From positions 833,501 to 897,500 of the forward strand of contig NZ_CP084758.1 of assembly GCF_020535565.1 (NCBI RefSeq): a stretch of 64,000 bases of DNA. The letters are read 5' to 3'. The notes below the pieces were generated by a model. That model searched no databases, was not told the DNA's origin, and saw nothing but the letters and a program-made list of their open reading frames with translations. This DNA is from Shinella sp. XGS7. GTDB lineage: Bacteria; Pseudomonadota; Gammaproteobacteria; Burkholderiales; Burkholderiaceae_C. The position numbers were made by a program, and so were the translations under genes. How positions within the stretch are numbered: the stretch's first letter is position 1; each line of letters begins with the position of its first letter. Positions 54,077 to 63,988 of this stretch are shown in pieces.

Positions 54077-55592
54077 GGACGCCGGCCGCGGCGCCTGGCG
54101 CCGCGCGCCGCAGCGCCTGGTCGGCTTCCTCTTCGACAGCCTGCAGGGTCGCTTCGTGCTGGCCATGCTGGGCGGCCTGGTGCTGGTGCAGCTGCTGGTG
54201 AACCTGGTCTGGTACCAGCAGATCGAGCAGCGCACCCGGCGCCAGACCGAGCTGGCCGCCCACCATGTGGCCAGCGGCGCGCTCGGCGCCCTGCGCGCCC
54301 TGCGCGAGCTGCCGGCCGCCTACCGGCCCCTGCTGCTGGAGCAGCTGCGCACCATGGGTGGCACGCGCTTCCTGGTCTTCTTCAACCGCGCGCCGGTCGA
54401 GGCCGAGCCCCTGCCCGAGCAGGCCCTGGCGCGCCTGCTGGAAGACAAGGTCAGCCAGGAGCTGCGGGCCCAGCTGGGCAGCCAGGTGCCGCTGCGCGTG
54501 ACCCTGGCCTCGCCCCTGAACCTGCCGGTGGCGCCCGGCGGTGCCCTGCTGCCCGACCTGCCCGACAGCTGGGTGGACCCCGCCCTGGTTTCGGCCGAGC
54601 GGCCCGCGCCCTTTCTGGTGATCCAGGTGGAGACCGAGCCGGGGCAATGGCTCTTTCTCAGCAGCGCCATGCCCGACCCCTACTTCCTGGAGCAGCTGGA
54701 GTTCTTCACCTGGCAACGCCTGGCCCCGCAGCTGCTGATGCTGGGCCTGGTGCTGCTGCTGAGCCTGGGCGCCGCGCGCGCCCTGACCCGCCCCCTGCTG
54801 GGCCTGAGCCGCGCGGCGGCGCGCATGGGCCACCGCTCCAACCCCAAGCCGCTGCGCGTGAGCGGCACTTCGGAAGTGCGGCGCGCCATCCAGGCCTTCA
54901 ACGAGATGCAGGAGCGCATACGCCGCTATCTGAGCGACCGCGAGCGGCTCTTCGCCTCCATCTCGCACGACCTGCGCACCCCCATCACCCGCCTGCGCCT
55001 GCGCAGCGAGCTGCTGGACGATGTGGCGGTGCAGGACGCCTTCCACGAAGACCTGGACGAGCTGGACATGATGGTCAAGACGGCCCTGCAGATCGTCAAG
55101 GACACCGATATCCACGAGAACCGCGTGCCGGTGCGCATAGACCTTGTGCTGCAGAAGATGGTGCGCGACGCGCGCATGGCCGGCCAGCAGATCGAGCTGG
55201 AGGAGAAACCACTCACCGTTTTCGGCAAGCCGCTGGCGCTCAAGCGCGCCCTGGGCAATCTGCTGGACAACGCCGCCTTCTACGGCGCCAGCGCCGGCGT
55301 GCAGCGCACCGAGCTGCGCATGTCCGAAGGCCTGCCCGGCACGCCGCTGCAGGGCCAGGTCTTGCTCACGGTGCGCGATCATGGGCCCGGCGTGCCCGAG
55401 GCCGCCCTGGCCCGCCTGGGCCAGCCCTACACGCGGCTGGACCATGGCGAGCGCCTGCGCCAGGACGGCATGGGTCTGGGCCTGTCCATCGTGCGCGATA
55501 TCGTGGCCGACCACGGCGGCCAGCTGCTGTTCCGCAACCACCCGCTGGGCGGGCTGGAGGTCTGCATGGCCCTGCCGGCGCCGGTGGCCTGA
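54066..55592 (+). CDS. EnvZ-type sensor histidine kinase
   Basis: A 508-residue membrane kinase. TM1 spans about residues 30-50 and TM2 about 222-240, enclosing a periplasmic domain of roughly 170 residues that could dock the sugar-binding protein. A HAMP domain, HisKA with H301 (FASISHDLRTPITRL) and a HATPase (NLLDNAAFYG, DHGPGVP, GMGLGLSIV) follow. The DHp layout SHDLRTP and short catalytic domain match EnvZ/CpxA-like kinases. It begins inside the last codons of the response-regulator gene. Confidence 0.95.
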   Translation: MRPEDAGRGAWRRAPQRLVGFLFDSLQGRFVLAMLGGLVLVQLLVNLVWYQQIEQRTRRQTELAAHHVASGALGALRALRELPAAYRPLLLEQLRTMGGTRFLVFFNRAPVEAEPLPEQALARLLEDKVSQELRAQLGSQVPLRVTLASPLNLPVAPGGALLPDLPDSWVDPALVSAERPAPFLVIQVETEPGQWLFLSSAMPDPYFLEQLEFFTWQRLAPQLLMLGLVLLLSLGAARALTRPLLGLSRAAARMGHRSNPKPLRVSGTSEVRRAIQAFNEMQERIRRYLSDRERLFASISHDLRTPITRLRLRSELLDDVAVQDAFHEDLDELDMMVKTALQIVKDTDIHENRVPVRIDLVLQKMVRDARMAGQQIELEEKPLTVFGKPLALKRALGNLLDNAAFYGASAGVQRTELRMSEGLPGTPLQGQVLLTVRDHGPGVPEAALARLGQPYTRLDHGERLRQDGMGLGLSIVRDIVADHGGQLLFRNHPLGGLEVCMALPAPVA

Positions 55593-55670
55593 GGCTCGCA
55601 CAGCCGTCCCGGTCCACAAGGCAGCGCGGCGCCATACTGCGGCCTTCCTCATCGCCACGAAGCACCGCGC

Positions 55671-56204
55671 ATGACCCAAGCCCTGCTCCAGCTCCACCTC
55701 CCCAGCCTTGCCGACGCCGAGGAGCTGCTGGCCTTCGAGCTGGAGAACCGGGCCTTCTTCGAGGCCCATATCAATGCCCGGCCGGCCGACTACTACAGCC
55801 TGGACGCCGTGCGCGCCGCCATCGCGGCGGCGCAGCGCGAGGCGGCCGAGGACAAGGCCTACCAGCACCTGCTGCGCGACGGCACGGGCCGGCTGGTGGG
55901 CCGGGCCAATCTCACCCGGGTGCGGCGGGCGCATTTCCACAGCGCCGAGCTGGGCTACCGCGTGGCACAGGCGGCCTGCGGCCAGGGCCATGCCAGCCGG
56001 GCCGTGGCCCTGCTGCTGGACAAGGCCTTTGGCGAGCTGGCCCTGCAGCGCCTGGAAGCCACCGCACGGCCCGAGAACCTGGGTTCCTGCCGGGTGCTGG
56101 AGAAGAACGGCTTCCAGGCCTTCGGCCGCTCAAGCCGCAGCTTCGAGCTGGGGGGCCAGTGGTTTGACCTGAAGCACTACGAGCGCCGGGCCGACCCGGA
56201 CTGA
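55671..56204 (+). CDS. GNAT-family N-acetyltransferase (RimJ-like)
   Basis: A 177-residue acetyltransferase. The N-terminus and LLAFELENRAFFEAHINARPADYYSL resemble RimJ/RimL-type ribosomal-protein or amino-acid acetyltransferases; acetyl-CoA binding is by the VAQAACGQGHASRAVALLLDKAFGEL segment (Q/R-x-x-G-x-G/A), followed by ATARPENLGSCRVLEKNGFQ, typical of motif B. The target could be a protein N-terminus or a small molecule. It is convergent with the permease gene. Confidence 0.88.
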   Translation: MTQALLQLHLPSLADAEELLAFELENRAFFEAHINARPADYYSLDAVRAAIAAAQREAAEDKAYQHLLRDGTGRLVGRANLTRVRRAHFHSAELGYRVAQAACGQGHASRAVALLLDKAFGELALQRLEATARPENLGSCRVLEKNGFQAFGRSSRSFELGGQWFDLKHYERRADPD

Positions 56205-56216
56205 GGCCGAGCCCGC

Positions 56217-57563
56217 TCAGTCCTCCTCGCCGCCCCAGCGCCGCAGGCGGTGGCCGATCAGGGCGTAGAAGAAGATGAAGGCATAACAGGGCAGCATCAT
56301 CCAGTAGGCGGCCTGCACATGGCCGGTGTCGGAGAGCCGGCCGTAGAGCATGGGCAGCAGGGCGCCGCCGGCGATGCCCATGATGAGCAGGGCCGAGCCG
56401 CTGGCCGTGTGCCGGCCCAGACCTTCCAGGGCCAGGGGCCAGACCGCCGGCCAGACCAGGGCATTGGCCAGGCCCAGCAGGGCCAGGCACATCACGGTGT
56501 CGGGCACCAGGGGCACGCCGGCCCAGCCCAGCAGCAGCCGGGACAGCAGGGTGGACTCGCTGGAACCCAGGGCCACGCCGGTGGTGAAGAGCAGACCGGC
56601 CAGGGCCGAGCACAGCAGGGCGCTGCGCTGCGAGAGATAGCGTGGGATCAGCAGCACGCCCAGCAGATAGCCCAGCACCATGAAGCCCATGGTGTAGGAG
56701 GTGAGCACGGCAAAGTGCTGCACGCCCAGCTGCTGGCCGTAGAGACCGATGGTGTCGCCCGCGATCACCTCCACGCCCACATAGAAGAACAGGGCCAGCG
56801 CGCCCAGCACCACCTGGGGGAAGGCGAACACGCCGCGGCGCAGGCGGGCCGGCTCCTCCTGGCCCGCGTCAAGCTCGGGCTCCTGCAGGGAAGAGAAGTG
56901 GATGATGGCGGTGAAGAGCAGCAGGGCGCCCGCCATCACCAGATAGGGCTTGGGCAGGCGGGCCGAGAGCTCCTGGCGCAGGCTCTCCAGGGCGGCGGCG
57001 TCCAGCGTGGCCAGGCTGGCGCTGGCGTACTGGTCCACGCCCGAGAGCACCAGGGCCGAGAACACCAGGGGCACGATGATGCCCGCGCCCTTGTTGAACA
57101 GGCCCATGATGCTGATGCGCATGGCCGCGCTCTCGCGCGGACCTATGCAGACGATGTAGGGGTTGATGGCCGTCTGCATCAGGGTCATGCCGCTGGCCAG
57201 GGTGAACAGGGCCAGCAGGAAGACGCCGTAGTGCCGGCTTTGCGCCGCCGGGATGAACAGCAGGGCGCCCAGGGCCATCACGGCCAGGCCCAGGGACATG
57301 CCGCGCTTGTAGCCGATGCGGCCCAGCACCGCGGCCGAGGGCAGGGCCATCACCGTGTAGGCGATGTAGAAGGCGAAGGTGACCCACAGCGCCTGGAAGT
57401 TGCTGAGCCCGCAGACCAGCTTGAGAAAGGGGATCAGCGAGCCGTTGAGCCAGGTCACGAAGCCCAGCACGAAGAACATCAGGCCGATGAAGAGCATGGG
57501 CACCAGCACCGAGCCGGCGGCGGCCGGGCGGGAGGCGGAAGACAGCGGTTTCACTTGATTCAT
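56217..57563 (-). CDS. FucP/GluP-like MFS sugar transporter
   Basis: A 448-residue, 12-helix transporter of the fucose/glucose-galactose permease family. FVLGFVTWLNGSLIPFLKLVCGLSNFQALWVTFAFYIAYTVMALP at the N-terminus and LASGMTLMQTAINPYI are distinctive. Members import fucose, glucose, galactose or N-acetylglucosamine with protons. It lies 79 bp after the TonB receptor gene on the same strand, so the pair probably carries one sugar or oligosaccharide across both membranes. No regulator or catabolic gene is near. Confidence 0.92.
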   Translation of the reverse strand: MNQVKPLSSASRPAAAGSVLVPMLFIGLMFFVLGFVTWLNGSLIPFLKLVCGLSNFQALWVTFAFYIAYTVMALPSAAVLGRIGYKRGMSLGLAVMALGALLFIPAAQSRHYGVFLLALFTLASGMTLMQTAINPYIVCIGPRESAAMRISIMGLFNKGAGIIVPLVFSALVLSGVDQYASASLATLDAAALESLRQELSARLPKPYLVMAGALLLFTAIIHFSSLQEPELDAGQEEPARLRRGVFAFPQVVLGALALFFYVGVEVIAGDTIGLYGQQLGVQHFAVLTSYTMGFMVLGYLLGVLLIPRYLSQRSALLCSALAGLLFTTGVALGSSESTLLSRLLLGWAGVPLVPDTVMCLALLGLANALVWPAVWPLALEGLGRHTASGSALLIMGIAGGALLPMLYGRLSDTGHVQAAYWMMLPCYAFIFFYALIGHRLRRWGGEED

Positions 57564-57642
57564 GGGGCGTGGGCGGCGCAGGAAGGAAGGGCGTGAAGCC
57601 CGACACCGGGCCCTGCCTGAGCAGGGCCCGGGGGGCAGGACT

Positions 57643-60351
57643 TCAGAACTTGGCGCGCAGGCCCAGGCTGTAGCGCGAGCCGTTCTCGTAGACGCCCACC
57701 GGCAGGCCGTCGGTGGTGTTGGTGCGGATCACGGCATTGCCGATGTTCACGGCCGAGGCGAAGAGGCTCAGTGCGGGCGTGAGGTCCCAGTTGGCCGATG
57801 CGTCCCACTGGCCGTAGGCGCTGGTCACGTCCTGGCCGCCCTCGTTCAGGCCGCCATAGGACTTGGAGCGGTAGTTGTGCGAGAACCGCAGGCTCACGCC
57901 GTTGCGCTCGTAGTAGACGCTGGCGTTGAGCTGGTGGCGCGAGTTGCCCACCACGTTCAGGCGCTGGCCGCCGGCCAGGCTGCCGGATTTCGCATCGGTG
58001 AGGGTGTAGTTCACCAGGGTGCCGAAGCCGCCGGCAAAGGCCTGCTGCCACTGCATCTCCACACCGTTGATGGTGGCGCCGTTGTCGGCGTTGAAGGGGC
58101 GGGTCACGCTGCGCATCACGCCGCCCACGCTCTCCTGCTTGGAGGCGGTGTAGATGAAGGTGTCCAGGCGCTTGGCGAAGAAGGTGGCCGAGAGCAGGGA
58201 GGCATCGGCGAAGTACCACTCGATGCCGATCTCGGCCTGGTTGGCGTGATAGGGCTTGAGCAGGGGGTTGCCGGCCGTGGCGGCATTGGTGGTGCCGCTG
58301 ACCTCGGTGCTGGCGCTCAGATCGCTGTAGGTGTTGCGGGCCATGGCACGGGAGAGGGCGCCGCGCACGACGATGTCGCGGCGCAGCTCGTAGACCGCGT
58401 TCAGGCTGGGCAGCACCTCGGTGTAGCTGCGGCCCAGGCTCACGGGCTGGTAGTTGCCCTTGCCGTCCAGGTCCTGGTTGGCCTGCGAGGTCTGCTGGGT
58501 GCGCACCACGCGCAGACCGAAGTCACCACGCCAGCGATCCACCGCGAAGTCGGCCTTGGCATAGGCCGCGGTGATCTTCTCGTTGAGGCGGTAGTACTCG
58601 CCCAGGGCTTCCTTGTAGACCATGCCCTTGTCGTACATGGTGAAGCCCTTGCTCGCGGCCAGACCGTCGTCCACCCAGGCGTACTGCACCAGGGAGCCGG
58701 CCGAGGCCGCGGCCTGGCTCAGCAGGGGGGAGGCGCCCGTGGAGAGGTCGGCCAGGGAGAGGGACTGCCAGCCGGTGCTGCCCGGGCCCACGGTGCCGAT
58801 GGTGCGGCGGTTGCTGACCGTGTTGTCGCGGTACTTCAGGCCCACCTTCACGCCGCTGAAGAAGCTGCCGTCCAGGTCCCAGCTCAGATCGCCCTGGGCG
58901 TACTTCTCCTTGCCCTCCATGCGGCGGATCCAGTCGCGTGCGCCTTGCAGGGTCAGCTTGCTGGCGTCCAGCGGGCTGATGTCCAGGTACTTCACGTCAT
59001 AGCGGTCCTTCGCCATGTCGAAGCTGGTGCGGGTGTTGCCGGTGAACCAGAAGTTGCGGTCGTGCTTGCTGCCGCCCGCGGCCGAGGTGATGCCCACCTG
59101 GCCGTGCAGCTTCCAGCCCTCGCCCACATAGCTGCCGTCCAGGTCCAGCAGGCGCGACTTGATATAGGCCTCGCGGTAGATGGGCTCGAAGGCCACGCCG
59201 TCGGTGGGGCCCACCGTGCCCGAGACCAGGGCCTTGGTGCCGTCCGAGGTGGTGATGAACTTGGGGTCGCTGACGCGCAGCACATTGTTCTTGTCCGCCA
59301 GGCCGCCGGCCAACCAGAGGTAGTTCTGGTTGTTGTTGTTCATGTCCATGTCCGAGTTCAGGGCGTTGAGCACCAGATCGGTCCGGCTGTTGGGGCGGAA
59401 CTGCAGCACCAGATTGGCCGTGGTGCGCTTGCGGTCCTGACGGAAGATGGCCGAGCCGCCGCCCCAGGAGGCGTAGGCATTGGGCGTGCTCACGCCGTTC
59501 TGGTCGACGATGGTGTACTTGGTCGTGTCGGTGAAGTTCTCCAGGCCGTCGCGGCGCATGCTGCGCTCCTGGCGGCTCAGGGCCAGCAGCACGCCGAAGT
59601 CATTGGCCTCGTTCTTCCAGTTCAGCAGGCCCGAGACCTGGGGGTCGGTCTTCTTCGGCAGCTTGCTGTAGGTGGCCTCGGCCGAGGCCTGCAGGGTGAG
59701 CGGGGCCTTGAAGTCCATGGGCCGGCGGGTCTTGACGATCACCAGGCCGCCGATGCTGCCCTCGTCCAGATCGGCCGAGGGGCTCTTGTACACGTCCAGG
59801 CTGCCCACGATCTCGGAGGGCAGGATGTCGTAGTTGAAGCCGCGGCTCTGGGCGTCGTTCTTCCACCAATAGGCCGAGGCCACGGCCTGGCCGTTGAGCT
59901 GGGTCATATTGAGGTTCTTGTCGGTGCCGCGCACGAAGATGTCGCGGCCCTCGCCCCAGGTCCGGTCCACCGAGATGCCGGGCACGCGCTGGAGCGAATC
60001 GGCCACGTTCTTGTCGGGGAACTTGCCCACGTCCTCGGCGCTGATGGTGTCCACGATGTTCTGCGACTCGCGCTTCTCGGCCAGATTGCGCTTGACCGTG
60101 GCACGCACGCCGCGCACCTCCACCGTGTCCAGGGCCTGCACCTCGCCGCCGGCCGCCTTGCGGCTCGCGGCCGCAGCGCTCGTGTCGGCCTGGGCCAGCA
60201 CCTGGTCCTCGGCCGCCCAGGCGGCCGTGCCCAGGCTGGCCCAGGCACCCAGGCCCAGGGCCATCAGGCGGGGCAGGGCTTTGAGCGTCGTGAGGGCCGG
60301 GCGGCCGTTGTCCGGGAGGGCTGTGCTTGCATGCATCGTCTTGGGGGCCAC
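57643..60351 (-). CDS. TonB-dependent receptor of the Xanthomonas/Caulobacter type
   Basis: A 902-residue outer-membrane receptor. After a long N-terminus with a signal helix ([20 protein letters not shown]) comes [54 protein letters not shown], diagnostic of the TIGR01782-type carbohydrate receptors, and the plug [19 protein letters not shown]. The C-terminal barrel ends [13 protein letters not shown]. The start at 60351 is GTG with AGGAG eight bases upstream; an ATG at 60336 in frame lacks such a site, and further upstream ATGs are less likely. It is divergent from apt and precedes the sugar permease; a sugar or glycan oligomer is the probable substrate. Confidence 0.9.
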   Translation of the reverse strand: MAPKTMHASTALPDNGRPALTTLKALPRLMALGLGAWASLGTAAWAAEDQVLAQADTSAAAASRKAAGGEVQALDTVEVRGVRATVKRNLAEKRESQNIVDTISAEDVGKFPDKNVADSLQRVPGISVDRTWGEGRDIFVRGTDKNLNMTQLNGQAVASAYWWKNDAQSRGFNYDILPSEIVGSLDVYKSPSADLDEGSIGGLVIVKTRRPMDFKAPLTLQASAEATYSKLPKKTDPQVSGLLNWKNEANDFGVLLALSRQERSMRRDGLENFTDTTKYTIVDQNGVSTPNAYASWGGGSAIFRQDRKRTTANLVLQFRPNSRTDLVLNALNSDMDMNNNNQNYLWLAGGLADKNNVLRVSDPKFITTSDGTKALVSGTVGPTDGVAFEPIYREAYIKSRLLDLDGSYVGEGWKLHGQVGITSAAGGSKHDRNFWFTGNTRTSFDMAKDRYDVKYLDISPLDASKLTLQGARDWIRRMEGKEKYAQGDLSWDLDGSFFSGVKVGLKYRDNTVSNRRTIGTVGPGSTGWQSLSLADLSTGASPLLSQAAASAGSLVQYAWVDDGLAASKGFTMYDKGMVYKEALGEYYRLNEKITAAYAKADFAVDRWRGDFGLRVVRTQQTSQANQDLDGKGNYQPVSLGRSYTEVLPSLNAVYELRRDIVVRGALSRAMARNTYSDLSASTEVSGTTNAATAGNPLLKPYHANQAEIGIEWYFADASLLSATFFAKRLDTFIYTASKQESVGGVMRSVTRPFNADNGATINGVEMQWQQAFAGGFGTLVNYTLTDAKSGSLAGGQRLNVVGNSRHQLNASVYYERNGVSLRFSHNYRSKSYGGLNEGGQDVTSAYGQWDASANWDLTPALSLFASAVNIGNAVIRTNTTDGLPVGVYENGSRYSLGLRAKF

Positions 60352-60570
60352 GGTCTTGTCTCCTGTACTTTTGAGGGGGGCTGCCGCAGCCGCCGCAAGC
60401 GGCCACAGCCTGTTGTCGCAGGGCAATGTAGGCGCGGCCGGGGCCCCTGGCGCGGCACGTTGCGCTTTGATGGATTTCATTGCGGCGGCCTTACACAAGC
60501 CCCGGCCGGCGCAAGGCCCGCATGCTCCAAAACCCTGATGGGCCGGGCCTGAAGGCGCGACAATCGGGCC

Positions 60571-61113
60571 ATGCAAGACGCCCTCGCCTTCCTGAAACAG
60601 CAGATCCGCACCGTGCCGGACTGGCCCGAGCCGGGCGTGCAGTTCCGTGACATCACGCCCCTGCTGTCCAATCCGCGCGCCTTCCGCGTGCTGATCGACC
60701 AGTTCGTGCACCGCTACTTCGACCAGCGGCCCACGGCCGTGGCCGGGCTGGACGCGCGCGGTTTCATCATCGGCTCGGTGCTGGCCTACGAGCTCAATAT
60801 CGGCTTCGTGCCCATCCGCAAGAAGGGCAAGCTGCCCTTCACCACGGTGGAGGAGACCTATGAGCTCGAGTACGGCAATGCGACGGTGGAGATGCACACC
60901 GACGCCGTGCAGGCGGGCGACCGCGTGGTGCTGATCGACGACCTGATCGCCACCGGCGGCACCATGATGGCCGGCAAGCGCCTGCTGGAGCGCCTGGGCG
61001 CCACCGTGATCGAAGGCGCCGCCATCGTGGATCTGCCCGAGCTGGGCGGTTCCAAGCGTCTGCGCGACAGCGGCCTGCAGCTGTTCACCCTGGTCGATTT
61101 CGAAGGGCACTGA
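60571..61113 (+). CDS. apt: Adenine phosphoribosyltransferase
   Basis: A 180-residue purine salvage enzyme that converts adenine and PRPP to AMP. The PRPP-binding loop is [14 protein letters not shown], the N-terminal hood region has [17 protein letters not shown] and the adenine-binding motif RGFIIG follows GLDA. The length and sequence fit E. coli Apt. It is 8 bp before the DUF2805 gene, probably in one operon with the two genes that follow. Confidence 0.96.
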   Translation: MQDALAFLKQQIRTVPDWPEPGVQFRDITPLLSNPRAFRVLIDQFVHRYFDQRPTAVAGLDARGFIIGSVLAYELNIGFVPIRKKGKLPFTTVEETYELEYGNATVEMHTDAVQAGDRVVLIDDLIATGGTMMAGKRLLERLGATVIEGAAIVDLPELGGSKRLRDSGLQLFTLVDFEGH

Positions 61114-61121
61114 CACTCATC

Positions 61122-61355
61122 ATGGCCAAACCCATTCCCCGCCTCAGCGCCGAACAGATCCAGGCCGTGGTCAAGACCGCCTGGGAAGACAGCCCGCCCT
61201 ACAACAAGGTGCTGATGGAGCACGGCGTGGGCGCCGGTGCCCTGGTGCAGCTGATGAAGCGCGAGCTCACCAGCAGCGCCTTCAAGCTCTGGCAGGCCCG
61301 CGCCAAGGCCGCCAAGGCCCCCACCGTGAAAGCCCGCTGGCCCTATGGCCGCTGA
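61122..61355 (+). CDS. DUF2805/TIGR03643 family small protein
   Basis: A 77-residue protein, basic at its C-terminus. IQAVVKTAWEDSPPYNKVLMEHGVGAGALVQLMKRELTSSAFKLWQARA matches the helix-turn-helix-like DUF2805 family, conserved in many Proteobacteria and Bacteroidetes without a known role. It overlaps the following gene by 11 bp, and lies directly after apt. Confidence 0.85.
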   Translation: MAKPIPRLSAEQIQAVVKTAWEDSPPYNKVLMEHGVGAGALVQLMKRELTSSAFKLWQARAKAAKAPTVKARWPYGR

Positions 61356-61746
61356 GCCCGAAGGCGCGGCCCAGCCGTCGCCCCTGCCCCTGGGCGCCCT
61401 CAATGTGATGGGCACGCCCCTGGTGCCCTGCTCCTACGACCCGCTCACCGGCTTCTTCCGTGACGGCTGCTGCAACACCGACGCGCAGGACCTGGGCAGC
61501 CACCTGATCTGCGCCCGCGTCACGGCCGAGTTCCTGCGCTTCTCGCAGGCCACTGGCAACGACCTGAGCACCCCGCGACCCGAGTACCGTTTCGCCGGCC
61601 TCAGGCCCGGCGACCGCTGGTGCCTGTGCGCCCTGCGCTGGCTGCAAGCCTGGGAGGCCGGCGTGGCCCCGCCCGTGGTGCTGGAGAGCACGCACATCCA
61701 GGCCTTGAAGTTTGTGACGCTGGAGCAGTTGCGGGCGGCGGGGTGA
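61345..61746 (+). CDS. DUF2237 family protein
   Basis: A 133-residue protein with the DUF2237 features NVMGTPLVPCSYDPLTGFFRDGCCNT, LICARVTAEFLRFS and DRWCLCALRWLQA, followed by LESTHIQAL. The conserved cysteines suggest metal binding or a redox role, but none has been shown. It overlaps the DUF2805 gene by 11 bp, so both are co-translated. Confidence 0.88.
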   Translation: MAAEPEGAAQPSPLPLGALNVMGTPLVPCSYDPLTGFFRDGCCNTDAQDLGSHLICARVTAEFLRFSQATGNDLSTPRPEYRFAGLRPGDRWCLCALRWLQAWEAGVAPPVVLESTHIQALKFVTLEQLRAAG

Positions 61747-61773
61747 AGGCCGCACTCGCGTGCCGATTGCAGT

Positions 61774-62550
61774 TCAGTTGACCGATCCCGCTGTTGCAGC
61801 ACCAAGTGACTCTTTGGGCGTCGCAAGCGCAACCGTCCAATGACCCCCAGGCTCCTGACGAAGACTGAGCAGGTCATAAGTCTTGAGCATATTGACCAAG
61901 CCTGCATGCCCGTAGGTTTGCGGTGAAAAGGCGGGATCAGCTCGTCGCAGGTAGGAGCCCAAGGTGCCGACATGTACACGACCATCCGGGGTCTCGGCCG
62001 CCATCAGCTTGACGGCACTGACGACCGATTTGGGTCGCTGCTTGGGCTTGGGTGGCACCGCGGGCTTGGTGGGCTGCGCCAACGACTCCGGTGTTGCAGT
62101 CGCTTCGACTGGAGTCCACTCAAAAAACTGGTCGCTGGCATTGCGCAGCGCTTCGGGTGTCTTGACCTCGCCCACAACATGGACAGTAGCCCCGCGCTCG
62201 CGCAGCTTGCGGCAAAGACCGGCGAAGTCGGAGTCGCTGGTGACGAGACAGAAGGTATCGGCCCGACCGTCGAACATGGCCTCGATGGCATCCATAGCCA
62301 AGGCGATATCCGAGGTGTTCTTGCCTGAGGCGTAGGTGTATTGCAGACAGGGCGTGAAGGCCCGCCTGACCAGGGCCTCCTGCCACTTGTTGGCCAAGGC
62401 ATTCTGGTTGCCGAACCCCCGGCGCAGCACCACGCGGCCAAACTGTGCGGCAACCTGCAAGGCGTACTCCAGGACTTCCGGCTGTGCGTTCTCGCAGTCC
62501 ACCAGGACCGCGACCTTGGCATCCATGCTGAGCTCAGCTGGCACCATCAT
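61774..62550 (-). CDS. NYN-domain (PIN-like) protein with LOTUS/OST-HTH domain
   Basis: A 258-residue protein. Residues 10-150 form a NYN nuclease-like domain (DUF88/LabA family) with acidic site residues D18, D81, D106 and D108 in VLVDCEN, KNTSDIALAMDA and LVTSDSDFAG, so metal-dependent RNase activity is plausible. A Pro/Lys-rich linker follows, and residues about 170-245 fit an OST-HTH/LOTUS domain (GSYLRRADPAFSPQTYGHAGLVNMLKTYDLL), which binds RNA or protein partners. Codon use is looser and GC lower than in the neighbours, which hints at later arrival. The ATG at 62550 has GGAGG nearby. It overlaps nothing; it follows mnmE by 22 bp on the same strand. Confidence 0.85.
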   Translation of the reverse strand: MMVPAELSMDAKVAVLVDCENAQPEVLEYALQVAAQFGRVVLRRGFGNQNALANKWQEALVRRAFTPCLQYTYASGKNTSDIALAMDAIEAMFDGRADTFCLVTSDSDFAGLCRKLRERGATVHVVGEVKTPEALRNASDQFFEWTPVEATATPESLAQPTKPAVPPKPKQRPKSVVSAVKLMAAETPDGRVHVGTLGSYLRRADPAFSPQTYGHAGLVNMLKTYDLLSLRQEPGGHWTVALATPKESLGAATAGSVN

Positions 62551-62572
62551 CGTCCCTCCCCGTGTATGGTCC

Positions 62573-63988
62573 TCACTTGCCAATACAGAAGCTGCTGAAG
62601 ATCACCCCCAGCAGCTCGTCCGCCGTGAAGGCGCCGGTGATCTCGCCCAGGGCGTCGTGGGCCAGGCGCAGCTCCTCGGCCAGCAGGTCCAGGGCCGGGG
62701 GCTGCTGGGTGGAGACGGCGTGGGCCAGCTCCAGGTGCTCGCGGGTGCGGCGCAGGGCCTGCACATGGCGCTCGCGGGCGATGAACTGGCCCTCGGGCAC
62801 GGCGTGCCAGCCCACCTGCTCCAGCAGGCGGCGGCGCAGCGCCTCCAGGCCGGCGCCGGTCTTGGCCGAGAGCGTGAGCGCGCCGGCCGGCAGGGCTTCG
62901 GCGGCCACGGCATCGGCCTTGTTGTAGAGCTGCAGGATGCGGGCCGGATCCACAGCAGCCAGGCGGGTGCGGATCTCGGCGTCCTCGGCCTCGTAGGCGG
63001 GCTCGCCCACGCGGGTGAGGTCGTGCAGGAAGAGCACGACGTCGGCGTCCTCGATGGCTTCCCAGCTGCGCGCCACGCCGATGCGCTCCACCACGTCCTC
63101 GGTCTCGCGCAGGCCGGCGGTGTCGCTGATGTGCAGGGGCACGCCCTCGATCTGTATGGTCTGGCTGACCTTGTCGCGCGTGGTGCCGGGGATGGGCGTG
63201 ACGATGGCCAGCTCGGCGCCGGCCAGGGCATTGAGCAGGGAGCTCTTGCCCACATTGGGCTGGCCGGCCAGCACCACCTTGATGCCTTCGCGCAGCAGGG
63301 CGCCCTGGCGGGTTCGGTCCAGCACGCCGTCCAGGCGCTCGGTCAGGCGGGCCAGGCGCCCCAGGGCGTCGGCCTGCTGCAGAAAGTCGATCTCTTCCTC
63401 GGGGAAGTCCAGCGTGGCCTCGACCAGCATGCGCAGCTGGATCAGGGCGTCGCGCAAGGCGCCCACCTCGCTGGAGAGCGCGCCGGAGAGGGCGCGGCTG
63501 GCGCTGCGGGCCGCCGCCTCGGTGCTGGCGTCGATCAGGTCGGCCACGGCCTCGGCCTGGGCCAGGTCCAGCTTGCCGTTGAGGAAGGCGCGCTGGGTGA
63601 ACTCGCCGGGCTCGGCCAGGCGCATGCCGGCAGCGCGGGCGACTCCCGTGGCGGGCTCGATCTCGGCGCCAGCCTCCAGGCAGCGGGCCAGCAGCAGCTG
63701 CAGCACCACGGGGCCGCCATGGGCCTGCAGCTCCAGCACATGCTCGCCGGTATAGGAATGCGGCGCCGGGAAGTGCAGGGCCAGGCCGTGGTCGATGGCC
63801 GAGCCGTCGGCCGCGCGCAGGGGCAGGTAATGGGCCTCGCGCGGGCGCAGGGTACGGCCGCAGATCGCTTCGATGACGGGGGTCAGGTCTTGCCGCGCCG
63901 AGATGCGGACGATGCCAACGGCCCCGCGTCCGGGAGCGGTGGCAATGGCGGCGATGGGATCCTGGTGGCGGGACAGCATGGGCGCCAT
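62573..63988 (-). CDS. mnmE: tRNA modification GTPase MnmE
   Basis: A 471-residue GTPase that, with MnmG, adds the carboxymethylaminomethyl group to the wobble uridine of tRNAs. The N-terminal tetrahydrofolate-binding domain contains [17 protein letters not shown] and [17 protein letters not shown]; the helical part has [27 protein letters not shown]. The G domain has G1 GQPNVGKSS at 242-250, G2/G3 GTTRD and DTAG, and G4 NKAD. The C-terminus is the conserved FCIGK. Start ATG at 63988; a second in-frame ATG is at 63979 and gives the more usual [17 protein letters not shown] start. Confidence 0.97.
   Translation of the reverse strand: MAPMLSRHQDPIAAIATAPGRGAVGIVRISARQDLTPVIEAICGRTLRPREAHYLPLRAADGSAIDHGLALHFPAPHSYTGEHVLELQAHGGPVVLQLLLARCLEAGAEIEPATGVARAAGMRLAEPGEFTQRAFLNGKLDLAQAEAVADLIDASTEAAARSASRALSGALSSEVGALRDALIQLRMLVEATLDFPEEEIDFLQQADALGRLARLTERLDGVLDRTRQGALLREGIKVVLAGQPNVGKSSLLNALAGAELAIVTPIPGTTRDKVSQTIQIEGVPLHISDTAGLRETEDVVERIGVARSWEAIEDADVVLFLHDLTRVGEPAYEAEDAEIRTRLAAVDPARILQLYNKADAVAAEALPAGALTLSAKTGAGLEALRRRLLEQVGWHAVPEGQFIARERHVQALRRTREHLELAHAVSTQQPPALDLLAEELRLAHDALGEITGAFTADELLGVIFSSFCIGK

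Noticed and set aside
57562-60552. Plus-strand open frame of about 995 codons opposite the TonB receptor
   Set aside because: Shadow frame caused by GC bias; the minus-strand TonB receptor has clear domains.
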